From contig CALKYG010000294.1 of NCBI GenBank assembly GCA_938003575.1, positions 1-8,612 on the forward strand: 8,612 bases of DNA. Reading direction: 5' to 3'. How positions within the stretch are numbered: position 1 is the stretch's first letter; each line of letters begins with the position of its first letter. Made by a program: the position numbers and the translations under genes. The notes below the pieces were generated by a model. That model was given only the letters and a program-made list of their open reading frames with translations, had not been told where the DNA came from and made no database searches. This stretch comes from an uncultured Alphaproteobacteria bacterium (GTDB lineage: Bacteria; Pseudomonadota; Alphaproteobacteria; Caulobacterales; Parvularculaceae). Below are positions 1-6,393 of this stretch, one piece after another.

Positions 1-1208
1 GCGCCCATTTCCAGGGCGGCGAGAAACACAAACGGCTTGAATGCGGAGCCCGGCTGACGATGCGCGTGCGTTGCGCGGTTGAATTGCGAAAGCCGGTAAT
101 CGCGCCCGCCGGCCATCGCGCGCACCGCGCCCTCGCCGTCGAGCAACACCGCGGCGATTTCAATTTCCGGATCGAGTCTCGATAGCGCCGCACCCGCGGA
201 CAAACCCGTTTCGAGCGCATCCTGAAGCGCCGGATCATACGTGGTGCGAATGGTGAGATCGCCGTCAACGCCTGCGGCCAGCTTTTTGGCTTCCGCGATT
301 GCATAATCGACGAAATAGGGCGCGCCTGAAAACTGGGACGCGCCGATCCTGATCTCGGACCGGTAGGCGCGTTCCGCCTGTTCCCGCGTGATGAACCCGG
401 CGTCGAGCATCGAATCGACGACAAGACGCGCCCGCTGGCCGGCGTCGACCGGATTTTTATCGGGCGCGTAGTGCGACGGCGCTTTAAGCAGTCCGGCCAG
501 TATCGCCGATTCAGGAAGTGAAAGGCGCGACGCCGGCTTGCCGAAATAGCGATGGCTCGCGGCGTCGATTCCATAGGCCCCGGCGCCGAAGTAGACGCGA
601 TTGAGATAAAGCGTCAGGATCTCGTCCTTTGTGAACCGGTGTTCGAGCCACAGCGCGAGAAAAAACTCCTGCACTTTTCTCTTGTAGGTGCGGTCTGAAG
701 ACAGAAAGAGATTTTTCGCGAGTTGCTGGGTGAGCGTCGAACCGCCCTGCCGGACTTCGCCCTCCTTCACATTGACGATCAACGCTCGCGCAACGGCGAG
801 CGGATTGACGCCCACATGATGATAGAAATTGCGGTCCTCGACCGCCAGCACCGCGCGCGGAACATGGGGCGGCAGATCTGACAGCCGCACCGGCGCGCCG
901 AAGCTCTGCCCGTGCATCATGATCGGCGATCCGTCGGCGGCGATGAGCGTCAGCCGCGGCCTCGCATTTTCGCGCCACAGACCGTCCGTATCGGGCAGAT
1001 CGCGCGTGAAATGAACGACGACCGCCGCCAGCGCGATCGCCGCGGCGAACAGAAAAAATCCCGCTTCCGCAAAATGGCGGACGATGCGCGCGCCCAGCCG
1101 CCGCCGCGCCTTGCGTCCGCGCGCCCGGCCGCGGCGCGGGCGCGGCCGATTCGCGGCGCCGTTCGAGCGCGCCCCGGCTGATCTTCTGTAAACACGCGCC
1201 TTCGCCAT
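1..1208 (-). CDS. Bifunctional penicillin-binding protein (GT51 glycosyltransferase plus transpeptidase), C-terminal part outside window
   Basis: Class A PBP that polymerises lipid II into glycan strands and cross-links peptides in the periplasm. The 402 visible residues start at an ATG with no clear Shine-Dalgarno. Residues 1-45 are a very basic cytoplasmic tail (many Arg), followed by one membrane anchor at about 46-67. The GT51 domain lies at about 85-290: AVEDRNFYHHVG holds the likely catalytic Glu124, GGSTLTQQLAKNLFLS is at 155-170, the RKVQEFF motif holds the second conserved Glu181, and YLNRVYFGAGAYGI is at 201-214. The transpeptidase domain begins with QPGSAFKP, placing the acylated serine at 388 and its lysine at 391. 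The rest, including SxN and KTG, lies beyond base 1. The serine comes earlier than in E. coli PBP1A or PBP1B, and only about 100 residues separate the two domains, so the OB insertion of PBP1A appears absent. Family is certain; the subclass name is not. It is divergent from the TetR gene. Confidence 0.93.
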   Translation of the reverse strand, partial: MAKARVYRRSAGARSNGAANRPRPRRGRARGRKARRRLGARIVRHFAEAGFFLFAAAIALAAVVVHFTRDLPDTDGLWRENARPRLTLIAADGSPIMMHGQSFGAPVRLSDLPPHVPRAVLAVEDRNFYHHVGVNPLAVARALIVNVKEGEVRQGGSTLTQQLAKNLFLSSDRTYKRKVQEFFLALWLEHRFTKDEILTLYLNRVYFGAGAYGIDAASHRYFGKPASRLSLPESAILAGLLKAPSHYAPDKNPVDAGQRARLVVDSMLDAGFITREQAERAYRSEIRIGASQFSGAPYFVDYAIAEAKKLAAGVDGDLTIRTTYDPALQDALETGLSAGAALSRLDPEIEIAAVLLDGEGAVRAMAGGRDYRLSQFNRATHAHRQPGSAFKPFVFLAALEMG

Positions 1209-1232
1209 GGGCGGGACAGTCCGGCCGGCGAG

Positions 1233-1254
1233 GTTAACGAAACATGAACGAAAC
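1233..1254. promoter_or_regulatory. Direct repeat with a CtrA-like half site between divergent genes
   Basis: AACGAAAC occurs at 1236-1243 and again at 1247-1254, separated by ATG, a period of 11 bases (one helical turn). Overlapping it on the minus strand is TTCA-N7-TTAAC (1248 down to 1233), one mismatch from the alphaproteobacterial CtrA consensus TTAA-N7-TTAAC. It lies 25-46 bases upstream of the PBP start and about 75 bases upstream of the TetR start. A role as a binding site for CtrA, for the TetR protein or for neither is inference only. Confidence 0.25.
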
Positions 1255-1265
1255 CGGCGCTCGCC

Positions 1266-1295
1266 TTGTAACTTGCGGGCCCGGCGTCGTATTCT
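1266..1295 (+). promoter_or_regulatory. Candidate sigma-70 promoter of the TetR-family gene
   Basis: TTGTAA (1266-1271) is followed by 18 bases and TATTCT (1290-1295). It is placed 34 bases before the preferred GTG start. The match to TTGACA/TATAAT is moderate and no other pair in the 120-base gap looks better, so this is a weak assignment. Confidence 0.3.
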
Positions 1296-1328
1296 GCAAC
1301 CGGAAGATTGCAAGAGGGCGGCATACTC

Positions 1329-1955
1329 GTGTTGATTTCGATGGCGAAGGCGTCGTCTCCGGAGCGCGACGCCAAGGAGGCTGCGATCATCGCCGCGGCG
1401 CGCGCGACCTTCCTCGCCCATGGATATGACGGCGCAAGCATGGATCAGATCGCCCTTGCCGCGGGCGTTTCAAAGCGCACCGTCTATAATCGCTTCCGGT
1501 CGAAGGAAGAGCTTTTCGCCGCAGCGATTGAAGACACCTGCCGTCAGATCCTGCCCGTCGATATCGCCGCCATTGAGGCGAGCATGCCCGCCGAAGCCTT
1601 TGTCAACGAAATGGCGCACACTTTCCTCAACGGCGTGCTTGAGCCGGAAGCGCTGGCGCTGCGACGGATCGCTGCATTCGAGGCGGGCCGGAACCCGTCG
1701 CTCGGACAGACTTATCTCGCGCATGGTCCCGCCTATATGGCGGCGAGTTTCGCGCCGGCTCTTGAGCGGATCGCCAAACGCGAAGGATTCGTCATCGAGG
1801 ATGTCGAAACGGCGATCTATCAGCTCGGGGCGCTGATATCGGAGCCGCTCTATACCGAAATGCTTCTCGGCGCCCGGCCGGCAGACCTGAAAAAAGCGAT
1901 CGACGATCAGATCGCCGCCGGCATTAAGGCCTTCTGGCGGATTTACGGGCGCTGA
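1329..1955 (+). CDS. TetR/AcrR-family transcriptional regulator, AefR-like C-terminal domain
   Basis: One-component repressor-type DNA-binding protein of 208 residues, a normal length for the family. The N-terminal TetR helix-turn-helix is clear: AARATFLAHGYDGASMDQIA, then AGVSKRTVYNRFRSKEELF, which contains the recognition helix (SKRTVYNRF). The C-terminal half, with ALRRIAAFEAGRNPSLG and a tail ending AIKAFWRIYGR-like (IKAFWRIYGR), resembles the AefR-type ligand domain, whose ligands are mostly unknown. The GTG at 1329 is preferred because GAGGG (1314-1318) sits 10 bases before it. An ATG at 1341 is the alternative but would be 22 bases from that motif. A TTG at 1308 opens the frame but precedes the motif. 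It is divergent from the PBP gene, so the shared 120-base gap is the natural place for autoregulation. No target can be assigned from sequence. Confidence 0.9.
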   Translation: MLISMAKASSPERDAKEAAIIAAARATFLAHGYDGASMDQIALAAGVSKRTVYNRFRSKEELFAAAIEDTCRQILPVDIAAIEASMPAEAFVNEMAHTFLNGVLEPEALALRRIAAFEAGRNPSLGQTYLAHGPAYMAASFAPALERIAKREGFVIEDVETAIYQLGALISEPLYTEMLLGARPADLKKAIDDQIAAGIKAFWRIYGR

Positions 1956-1999
1956 CGGCCGCCGACGGTTCGTCAAATCCCCAAACGAACTGCAAAACA

Positions 2000-2029
2000 A
2001 AACCGGCGCAGCTTTCGCTGCGCCGGTTT
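2000..2029 (-). terminator. Hairpin terminator between convergent genes
   Basis: A perfect 13-bp stem, AAACCGGCGCAGC paired with GCTGCGCCGGTTT, encloses the 4-base loop TTTC. Read on the minus strand, the stem is followed by TTTTGTTTTG, a good U-rich tail, so it mainly ends the OmpA-family transcript. On the plus strand the stem ends in TTT and then CAGC, so it may work more weakly for the TetR gene, 44 bases after its stop. Confidence 0.85.
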
Positions 2030-2049
2030 CAGCAATAATCCCGTCCAGC

Positions 2050-3168
2050 TTACTGGAAGCTGATGACGACTTCCGAACGGCGGTTCAGCGGCTCGCGCAC
2101 GCCGTCTTCCGTCGGTTTGGCCGGGCGGTCTTCGCCGAAGGATTCGACGCGGACCTTGTCGGCCGGAACGCCGTTGGCGATCAGCGCGTCGCGAACGACG
2201 GCCGCGCGGCGCTCGGAGAGCGCCTGGTTGTAGGCCGAGCCGCCCGAGCGGTCCGTGTGACCGGCGACAACCACCGCGGTGATGTCGTTCTGGAGCGCGC
2301 GCGCAGACGCTTCGCGAATGAGGTTCGCCGCTTCAGGCGTCAGGTTCGACTTGTCATAGTCGAAATAGACGATGAGGCTCAGCGGATCGAGATTCGCCGC
2401 CTGCTCTTCAAGCGGCTGCGGCGGGCAGTCCGCAGCAACCGGAACGCTCGAACCGTCCCAGCAGTCCTTGTATTGCGGCGCCGCCGGCGCCGCGGCGCCG
2501 AAGTTCCAGCGAAGGCCCGCGAAGATGCTGTGCGTGTCGTAGTCGTTGCTGATCGTGATCGGCGCCGCATTCAACAGGCCGTCGAATTTCGGTCCGCGAA
2601 GAGCCGCGAAATAACGGTATGAAAGGTCGAGCACGAGCCCTTCGGCGAGATCGACCGCAAGACCGGCGATCGCTTGTCCCGCGACTGTGGTCGAATTGTC
2701 GTCGATCGCGAGCGAGCCGGCGCCGAAATTCGCGCCGAGATAATCAGCGGAGAACACCGCGCCGCCGAAACCGAGGCCGATATAGGGCGTGACGGAGCCG
2801 CTCGATTTGAAGTCCTTGATCACGTTGAACATGACCGACTTGACGGTCATGTCGCCGTCGAGAACCGGCCAACCCGAAAAGCCGAGACCGTCGCCGGCGA
2901 AGTGACGCGAATCATTCTGGCGGTACGCGAATTCGAGTTCCGTGCGAAGACCGCCCGTATCATAGCCGAGCGCCGCATAGACGCCGATACCTTTCTTGTA
3001 GTCGGCTTCGCTGTCGAAAACGAGCGCGCCGAACGATTCTACATCCTGATCCGGCTGGATGTAGTTAAGGCCGGCGCCGATCGCGCCGTAGACGCCTTGA
3101 TAGGCATGCGCGGCCGGTGCGAGTGCAAGAGTCGCGGCGGCGGCGAAAAGGGCGGTTTTAAGCTTCAT
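2050..3168 (-). CDS. OmpA-family outer-membrane protein (N-terminal beta-barrel plus peptidoglycan-binding domain)
   Basis: Structural outer-membrane protein of 372 residues that should tie the outer membrane to peptidoglycan. Residues 1-22 are a classic signal peptide (KLK basic start, Ala/Leu core, cleavage after AHA). Residues 23-224 show alternating aromatic and polar strands such as RTELEFAYR, VTPYIGLGFGGA and LVLDLSYRYFA, ending in IFAGLRWNFG, as expected for a small barrel of about eight strands. A Pro/Ala-rich linker with two cysteines (236 and 248, CWDGSS...DCPP) precedes the OmpA C-terminal domain at about 263-372. There, FDYDKSNLTPEA, GHTDRSGG (303-310) and NRRSEVVI are clear, with likely diaminopimelate contacts Asp306 and Arg321. 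A strong Shine-Dalgarno (GAGGAGGGG, about 5 bases upstream) fixes the ATG. It is a single gene with its own terminator; the exact orthologue is not assignable. Confidence 0.95.
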   Translation of the reverse strand: MKLKTALFAAAATLALAPAAHAYQGVYGAIGAGLNYIQPDQDVESFGALVFDSEADYKKGIGVYAALGYDTGGLRTELEFAYRQNDSRHFAGDGLGFSGWPVLDGDMTVKSVMFNVIKDFKSSGSVTPYIGLGFGGAVFSADYLGANFGAGSLAIDDNSTTVAGQAIAGLAVDLAEGLVLDLSYRYFAALRGPKFDGLLNAAPITISNDYDTHSIFAGLRWNFGAAAPAAPQYKDCWDGSSVPVAADCPPQPLEEQAANLDPLSLIVYFDYDKSNLTPEAANLIREASARALQNDITAVVVAGHTDRSGGSAYNQALSERRAAVVRDALIANGVPADKVRVESFGEDRPAKPTEDGVREPLNRRSEVVISFQ

Positions 3169-3424
3169 GAAGTCCCCTCCTCAGGTGAAACAGTCGATCC
3201 GGCCGCGCGGGGTGCGTGGCAAGCTTTCGATTTTTTACTAGCCAATTCGGCTTCATATTTACAGTGCAATTTAACCAATCGACCCGCCTTTGGCGAGTTC
3301 GCGCCGGGTTGTTGCTTTGGCGCATCGCCTTCAGCGGCCTGTTTCGGCAAGACGTTCCGGCCCCAGGCCGCATCGGCGACGGTCCGGCGATGGGGCCTAT
3401 CCCATGCCTTCTGGCATTTCAGCG
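3169..3424. other. Gene-free upstream region of the OmpA-family gene
   Basis: No convincing gene lies here. An AT-rich patch at about 3226-3281, with a run of T at 3231-3236, stands out from the surrounding GC-rich DNA and probably contains the OmpA-family promoter. I could not find a -35/-10 pair with good spacing on the minus strand. Just before the btu promoter is the inverted repeat ATGCC-TTCT-GGCAT (3404-3417), overlapping a second possible stem, GGC-g-ATGGG with CCCATGCC (3386-3408). Confidence 0.4.
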
Positions 3425-3453
3425 TTGCAAGGACGATCGGACACACCTAGTGT
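3425..3453 (+). promoter_or_regulatory. btuB: Candidate sigma-70 promoter of the btu operon
   Basis: TTGCAA (3425-3430) and TAGTGT (3448-3453) are separated by exactly 17 bases. Transcription would begin near 3460, the first base of the riboswitch P1 stem. That placement, more than the moderate consensus match, is the main support. Confidence 0.45.
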
Positions 3454-3459
3454 CACACC

Positions 3460-3626
3460 CGACGGTGCCCTCCGCATGGAGGGAGAATAGGGAACGCGGT
3501 CAGAATCCGCGGCTGTGCCCGCAACTGTAAGCGGCGAGCGCCCCCCAAATCGGCCACTGGAGCGAGTTTCCGGGAAGGCTGGGGAATACGGCGCGTCGAC
3601 CCGCTGAGCCAGGAGACCTGCCGTCG
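3460..3626 (+). promoter_or_regulatory. Cobalamin (adenosylcobalamin) riboswitch
   Basis: A B12-sensing leader RNA. The B12 box GAGCCAGGAGACCTGCC is intact at 3606-3622. The closing P1 stem is CGACGG (3460-3465) with CCGTCG (3621-3626). CCCTCC-gcat-GGAGGG (3468-3483) forms a perfect side hairpin. The conserved core is readable in order: GAATAGGGAA (3485-3494), CGCGG pairing with CCGCG around GTCAGAATC, GCCCGCAACTGTAA (3517-3530), GCCACTGG (3553-3560) and CGGGAAGGC (3571-3579). These are hallmarks of the cobalamin riboswitch family (Rfam RF00174). Ligand binding should repress the receptor gene that starts 83 bases downstream, and probably the whole operon. It supports calling the TonB receptor and the ABC transporter B12-specific rather than iron- or haem-specific. 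Confidence 0.95.
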
Positions 3627-3678
3627 ACGTCGTCCTTTTCGCGGCCGGGACCAGCCGGGGAATGCGGGAACCCGTCGC

Positions 3679-3709
3679 GGCGACATCCTTGAAACAGAAG
3701 GGAGTCGCC
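3679..3709 (+). promoter_or_regulatory. Ribosome-binding-site-sequestering hairpin (riboswitch expression platform)
   Basis: GGCGAC (3679-3684) pairs perfectly with GTCGCC (3704-3709), which directly abuts the ATG at 3710. Inside, past one A-A mismatch, TCCTT (3686-3690) pairs with AAGGG (3698-3702) around a 7-base loop. The Shine-Dalgarno AAGGGAG (3698-3704) is thus buried in the stem. GTCGTC at 3629-3634 could pair with GGCGAC instead and free the site. No run of U follows, so control of translation initiation is favoured over transcription termination. Confidence 0.6.
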
Positions 3710-5611
3710 ATGGCTTGTTTTCGCATTCGCGCGGCGTGTGTCGCCGCATTCATCGCGCCCATCCTCGCCGCGGTCTTCGAGCCGTCGGCGGCGCTCGCCC
3801 AGCCGGAAGACCCTGACGGATCCGCGCAAAGCGATCTCGTTCTCATCAACCCGGCGCCGCGCGACCGTGTCGTCGCCTACGGCCTTCGCGACCAGCCGGT
3901 CTCCTCGGTCGGCTCGAGCGTCACCGTCATCTCGGCGGACGACATCGAAGCCGGTCAGTTTTCATTCGTATCCGATGCGTTGAAACTGGCCCCCGGCGTC
4001 GCTGTCGCACGCAACGGCGGCTATGGCGGATTCGCCGGCGCGCGCATCCGCGGCGGCTCGAACGGGCAAACCCTTGTCGTCATCGACGGCGTCGCCATGA
4101 ACGACGCGTCGGCGCCGCAGGGCGGTTACAATTTCGCCAATCTCGACGTCGCCGATGTCGAACGGATCGAAGTTCTGCGCGGTCCGCAAAGCCTGATCTG
4201 GGGCGCCGATGCGATCGGCGGCGTGATTTACGTCAAAACGAAGGAGCAGGGACGGACGCTCTCAGCCTATGCGGAGGGCGGCTCGCGCGCCGTCTTTCGC
4301 GGCGGCGCCACCGCCTTTGCAGCAAGCGGCGCTTCTCATTTGCGCGGAACGGTCTCCGGCGTGCGGACAGACGGAATATCGCGCGCATCCGCCGGTTCTG
4401 AAAATGACGGGTACAGATCGTTGTCAGCCTCGATCTCGGCCGGGGCGCCGCTTGGCGGCGGCTCAAGGATTTCGTTGACGGCGCGGATCGCCGATTCTCA
4501 CGCCGATCTTGACGGCTTTCCGCCGCCGACCTTCACCTTCGCCGATACGGCGGAGACTGAGGATACGACTGAATACGCATTGGCGGCGAAAATCGACCAT
4601 CGCGCCGGCGGCGCCTATGAAGGCGTTCTTACGGTGTCGGCGAGCGGCGTCGAACGCTCGAACGCCGACAATGGAGTCGAGACGTTTTCAGCAAGGGGCC
4701 GGCGGCAGACCGCGCATTACTGGGGCGCCTACCGCTTTTCCGACAACTTTCGCGTCGCCGGCGGGGCTGAATTCGAAAGAGCCGCCGCAAGGACATCCGG
4801 CGTCGACGATCATGTTTCGTCCGCCGCCGTATTCGCGTTCATCGAAGCGAATCCGGTCCGCCGCGTAACGCTGTCGGCCGGCGCAAGGCGGGACGAGTTC
4901 ACGGCGTTCAGGGGCGCGACAACATCGCGGATCGCCGCCGTCTGGACGGCGAATGACGGCGGCGGTTCGGCGACGCGCCTGCGCGCGGGCTGGGGCCAGG
5001 GTTTTCGCGCGCCGACGCTTTTCGAGCTTCATTTCGATCAGTTCGGCGTCGTTCCGAATCCGAACCTGCGTCCCGAGCGCGCCAACGGTTTCGACGCCGG
5101 AATCGAGCATGATTTTTCAACCGGCGGCGCGACTTTCCGCGCGACCTATTTCCGCCAGCGCGTCAGGGATCAGATCGATTTTGATTTCGCCGGCGCCGGC
5201 TATTTCAACATCGACCGCGTGAAGAGCGAGGGCGTCGAGGTCGAGACGGAAGCGGCGCTCGGCGCCTCGATTTCGGCGCGCCTTGTCTATTCCTTCATCG
5301 ACGCAAGGGACGCTGTCTCCGGCGCGCGGATATTGCGCACGCCAAGACATAGCGGAACGGCGACGATCAGCGCCGCGCCGACGAAGCGGCTTGATCTCGC
5401 CGCCGCCGCGACCTTTAACGGCCGTGAAACAGACGTCCCCGCAGGCAACGATCCGTTCGTCAAAGTCGATTTGCGCGCCTCCTATGCGCTCAGCGATACG
5501 CTGGAGGCGTATGGCCGCATCGAGAATCTGTTCGACGCCGACTACGAGGACGTATCGGGATATGGCGAACTCGGCGTTTCCGCCTTCGCCGGCGTCAGGG
5601 TGAGCTTGTGA
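3710..5611 (+). CDS. btuB: TonB-dependent outer-membrane cobalamin receptor
   Basis: Outer-membrane gated channel of 633 residues that would bind cobalamin outside the cell and import it using TonB energy; BtuB is typically about 600 residues. The ATG at 3710 is chosen because AAGGGAG lies 5 bases upstream and it opens directly into a signal peptide (residues 1-30, cleavage after AALA). An ATG at 3662 has no such support. A possible TonB box is DRVVAYG (52-58), a weak match to BtuB DTLVVTA. The plug domain (about 63-178) includes SVTVISADDIE, LKLAPGVAVARNGG, RIRGGSNGQTLVVIDGV and ERIEVLRGPQSLIWGADAIGG. The barrel fills the rest, with GWGQGFRAPTLFELHF followed by NPNLRPE and the closing YGRIENLFDADYE. 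The final strand ends VRVSL. Specificity for B12 rests mainly on the riboswitch and the btuFCD neighbours. Confidence 0.93.
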   Translation: MACFRIRAACVAAFIAPILAAVFEPSAALAQPEDPDGSAQSDLVLINPAPRDRVVAYGLRDQPVSSVGSSVTVISADDIEAGQFSFVSDALKLAPGVAVARNGGYGGFAGARIRGGSNGQTLVVIDGVAMNDASAPQGGYNFANLDVADVERIEVLRGPQSLIWGADAIGGVIYVKTKEQGRTLSAYAEGGSRAVFRGGATAFAASGASHLRGTVSGVRTDGISRASAGSENDGYRSLSASISAGAPLGGGSRISLTARIADSHADLDGFPPPTFTFADTAETEDTTEYALAAKIDHRAGGAYEGVLTVSASGVERSNADNGVETFSARGRRQTAHYWGAYRFSDNFRVAGGAEFERAAARTSGVDDHVSSAAVFAFIEANPVRRVTLSAGARRDEFTAFRGATTSRIAAVWTANDGGGSATRLRAGWGQGFRAPTLFELHFDQFGVVPNPNLRPERANGFDAGIEHDFSTGGATFRATYFRQRVRDQIDFDFAGAGYFNIDRVKSEGVEVETEAALGASISARLVYSFIDARDAVSGARILRTPRHSGTATISAAPTKRLDLAAAATFNGRETDVPAGNDPFVKVDLRASYALSDTLEAYGRIENLFDADYEDVSGYGELGVSAFAGVRVSL

Positions 5612-6393
5612 GCCTTGGCGCCCTCATCGCATTCGCGGGCGCGGTTCGCGTCTTTTCGGCGGATTATTGCGCCGATCAGCTTGTGCTGGCGCTTGCAGAC
5701 CGGGACCAGATCGCAGCGCTTTCCGTCGACGCTGAAAAGGACTTCTCCTATCTGCGCGAGGCGTCGCACGGCCTGCCGCAGGCCCGCGCCGGAGCGGAAG
5801 AAATCCATGCGTCGAACGCCGGTCTCGTTTTGCGCACCTGGGGCGGCGACGCAAAACGGATCGAACGGCTCGGCGTTCGCGTCGTCACGCTCGGCTATGC
5901 GGCGGATGTCAGCGCAATCAAAGAGAATGTGCGCGTTGCGGCGCGCGCCCTCGGCCAGATCGAACGCGGCGAAAGGCTCGCCGGCGAGATCGACAAACGC
6001 GTTGCCGCTCTCAAGGCGAAAGGACCGACAGGCGTTGAGGCGTTGTACGTGACGCCCGGCGGCGTCACCGCCGGCGCAGGCACCATCATTGACGCGATCT
6101 TCAACGCCGCGGGCGTTCAGAACATCGCCGCGAAGAATGGATTGACCGATTGGCCGCCGCTGTCCGCGGAAACGCTGATCGACGATCCGCCGCAATTCAT
6201 CGTGACCGGATTTTTTTCGGCGAACAGCGAGCGCATTGATCACTGGTCCGCGACGCGCCATCCCGCAATCCGCAGGGCGATCGAACAGGCGCCGCATGTC
6301 GAGCTTGCGGCCGACACCCTCGCCTGCCCCGGTTTCTTTTCGCTGGATGCGGCGGAAACAATCAGAAAGGCGGCCGACCATGCAGCGCAATGA
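5608..6393 (+). CDS. btuF: ABC transporter periplasmic cobalamin-binding protein
   Basis: Periplasmic carrier of 261 residues, normal for BtuF, handing cobalamin from the receptor to BtuCD. The GTG start overlaps the receptor stop as GTGA, with AGGGTGAG just upstream, so translation is probably coupled. The first 17 residues are hydrophobic with a plausible cleavage near VFS-AD, but no Lys or Arg precedes the core, which is unusual for a signal peptide. The type III binding-protein fold is suggested by DYCADQLVLALADRDQIAALS (19-39), then RTWGGDAKRIERLGVRVVTL (76-95), which aligns with the WRGGNAER segment of E. coli BtuF. Next come a long backbone helix (about 101-137) and ALYVTPGGVTAGAGTIID in the second lobe. 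Two cysteines (21 and 240, the latter in LACPG) could form a disulfide. Substrate is assigned from context; siderophore binders share the fold. Confidence 0.87.
   Translation: MSLGALIAFAGAVRVFSADYCADQLVLALADRDQIAALSVDAEKDFSYLREASHGLPQARAGAEEIHASNAGLVLRTWGGDAKRIERLGVRVVTLGYAADVSAIKENVRVAARALGQIERGERLAGEIDKRVAALKAKGPTGVEALYVTPGGVTAGAGTIIDAIFNAAGVQNIAAKNGLTDWPPLSAETLIDDPPQFIVTGFFSANSERIDHWSATRHPAIRRAIEQAPHVELAADTLACPGFFSLDAAETIRKAADHAAQ

Noticed and set aside
2674..3450. 258-codon plus-strand open frame opposite the OmpA-family gene
   Set aside because: Its first two thirds mirror the well-supported OmpA-family gene, and the rest runs through the AT-rich control region and the btu promoter. No motif or ribosome binding site supports it.
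3662..3709. Longer btuB start at 3662
   Set aside because: It would put 16 residues before the signal peptide and place the SD-sequestering hairpin inside the coding region. The ATG at 3710 has a proper Shine-Dalgarno.
3627..3709. Rho-independent terminator as the riboswitch output
   Set aside because: No GC stem followed by a U tract is present. TCCTTTTC at 3633-3640 is too short and lacks a strong preceding stem of its own.
6236..6379. Longer btuC start at 6236
   Set aside because: The added residues lie in the middle of btuF in another frame, are basic and not membrane-like, and the ATG at 6380 has a good Shine-Dalgarno.
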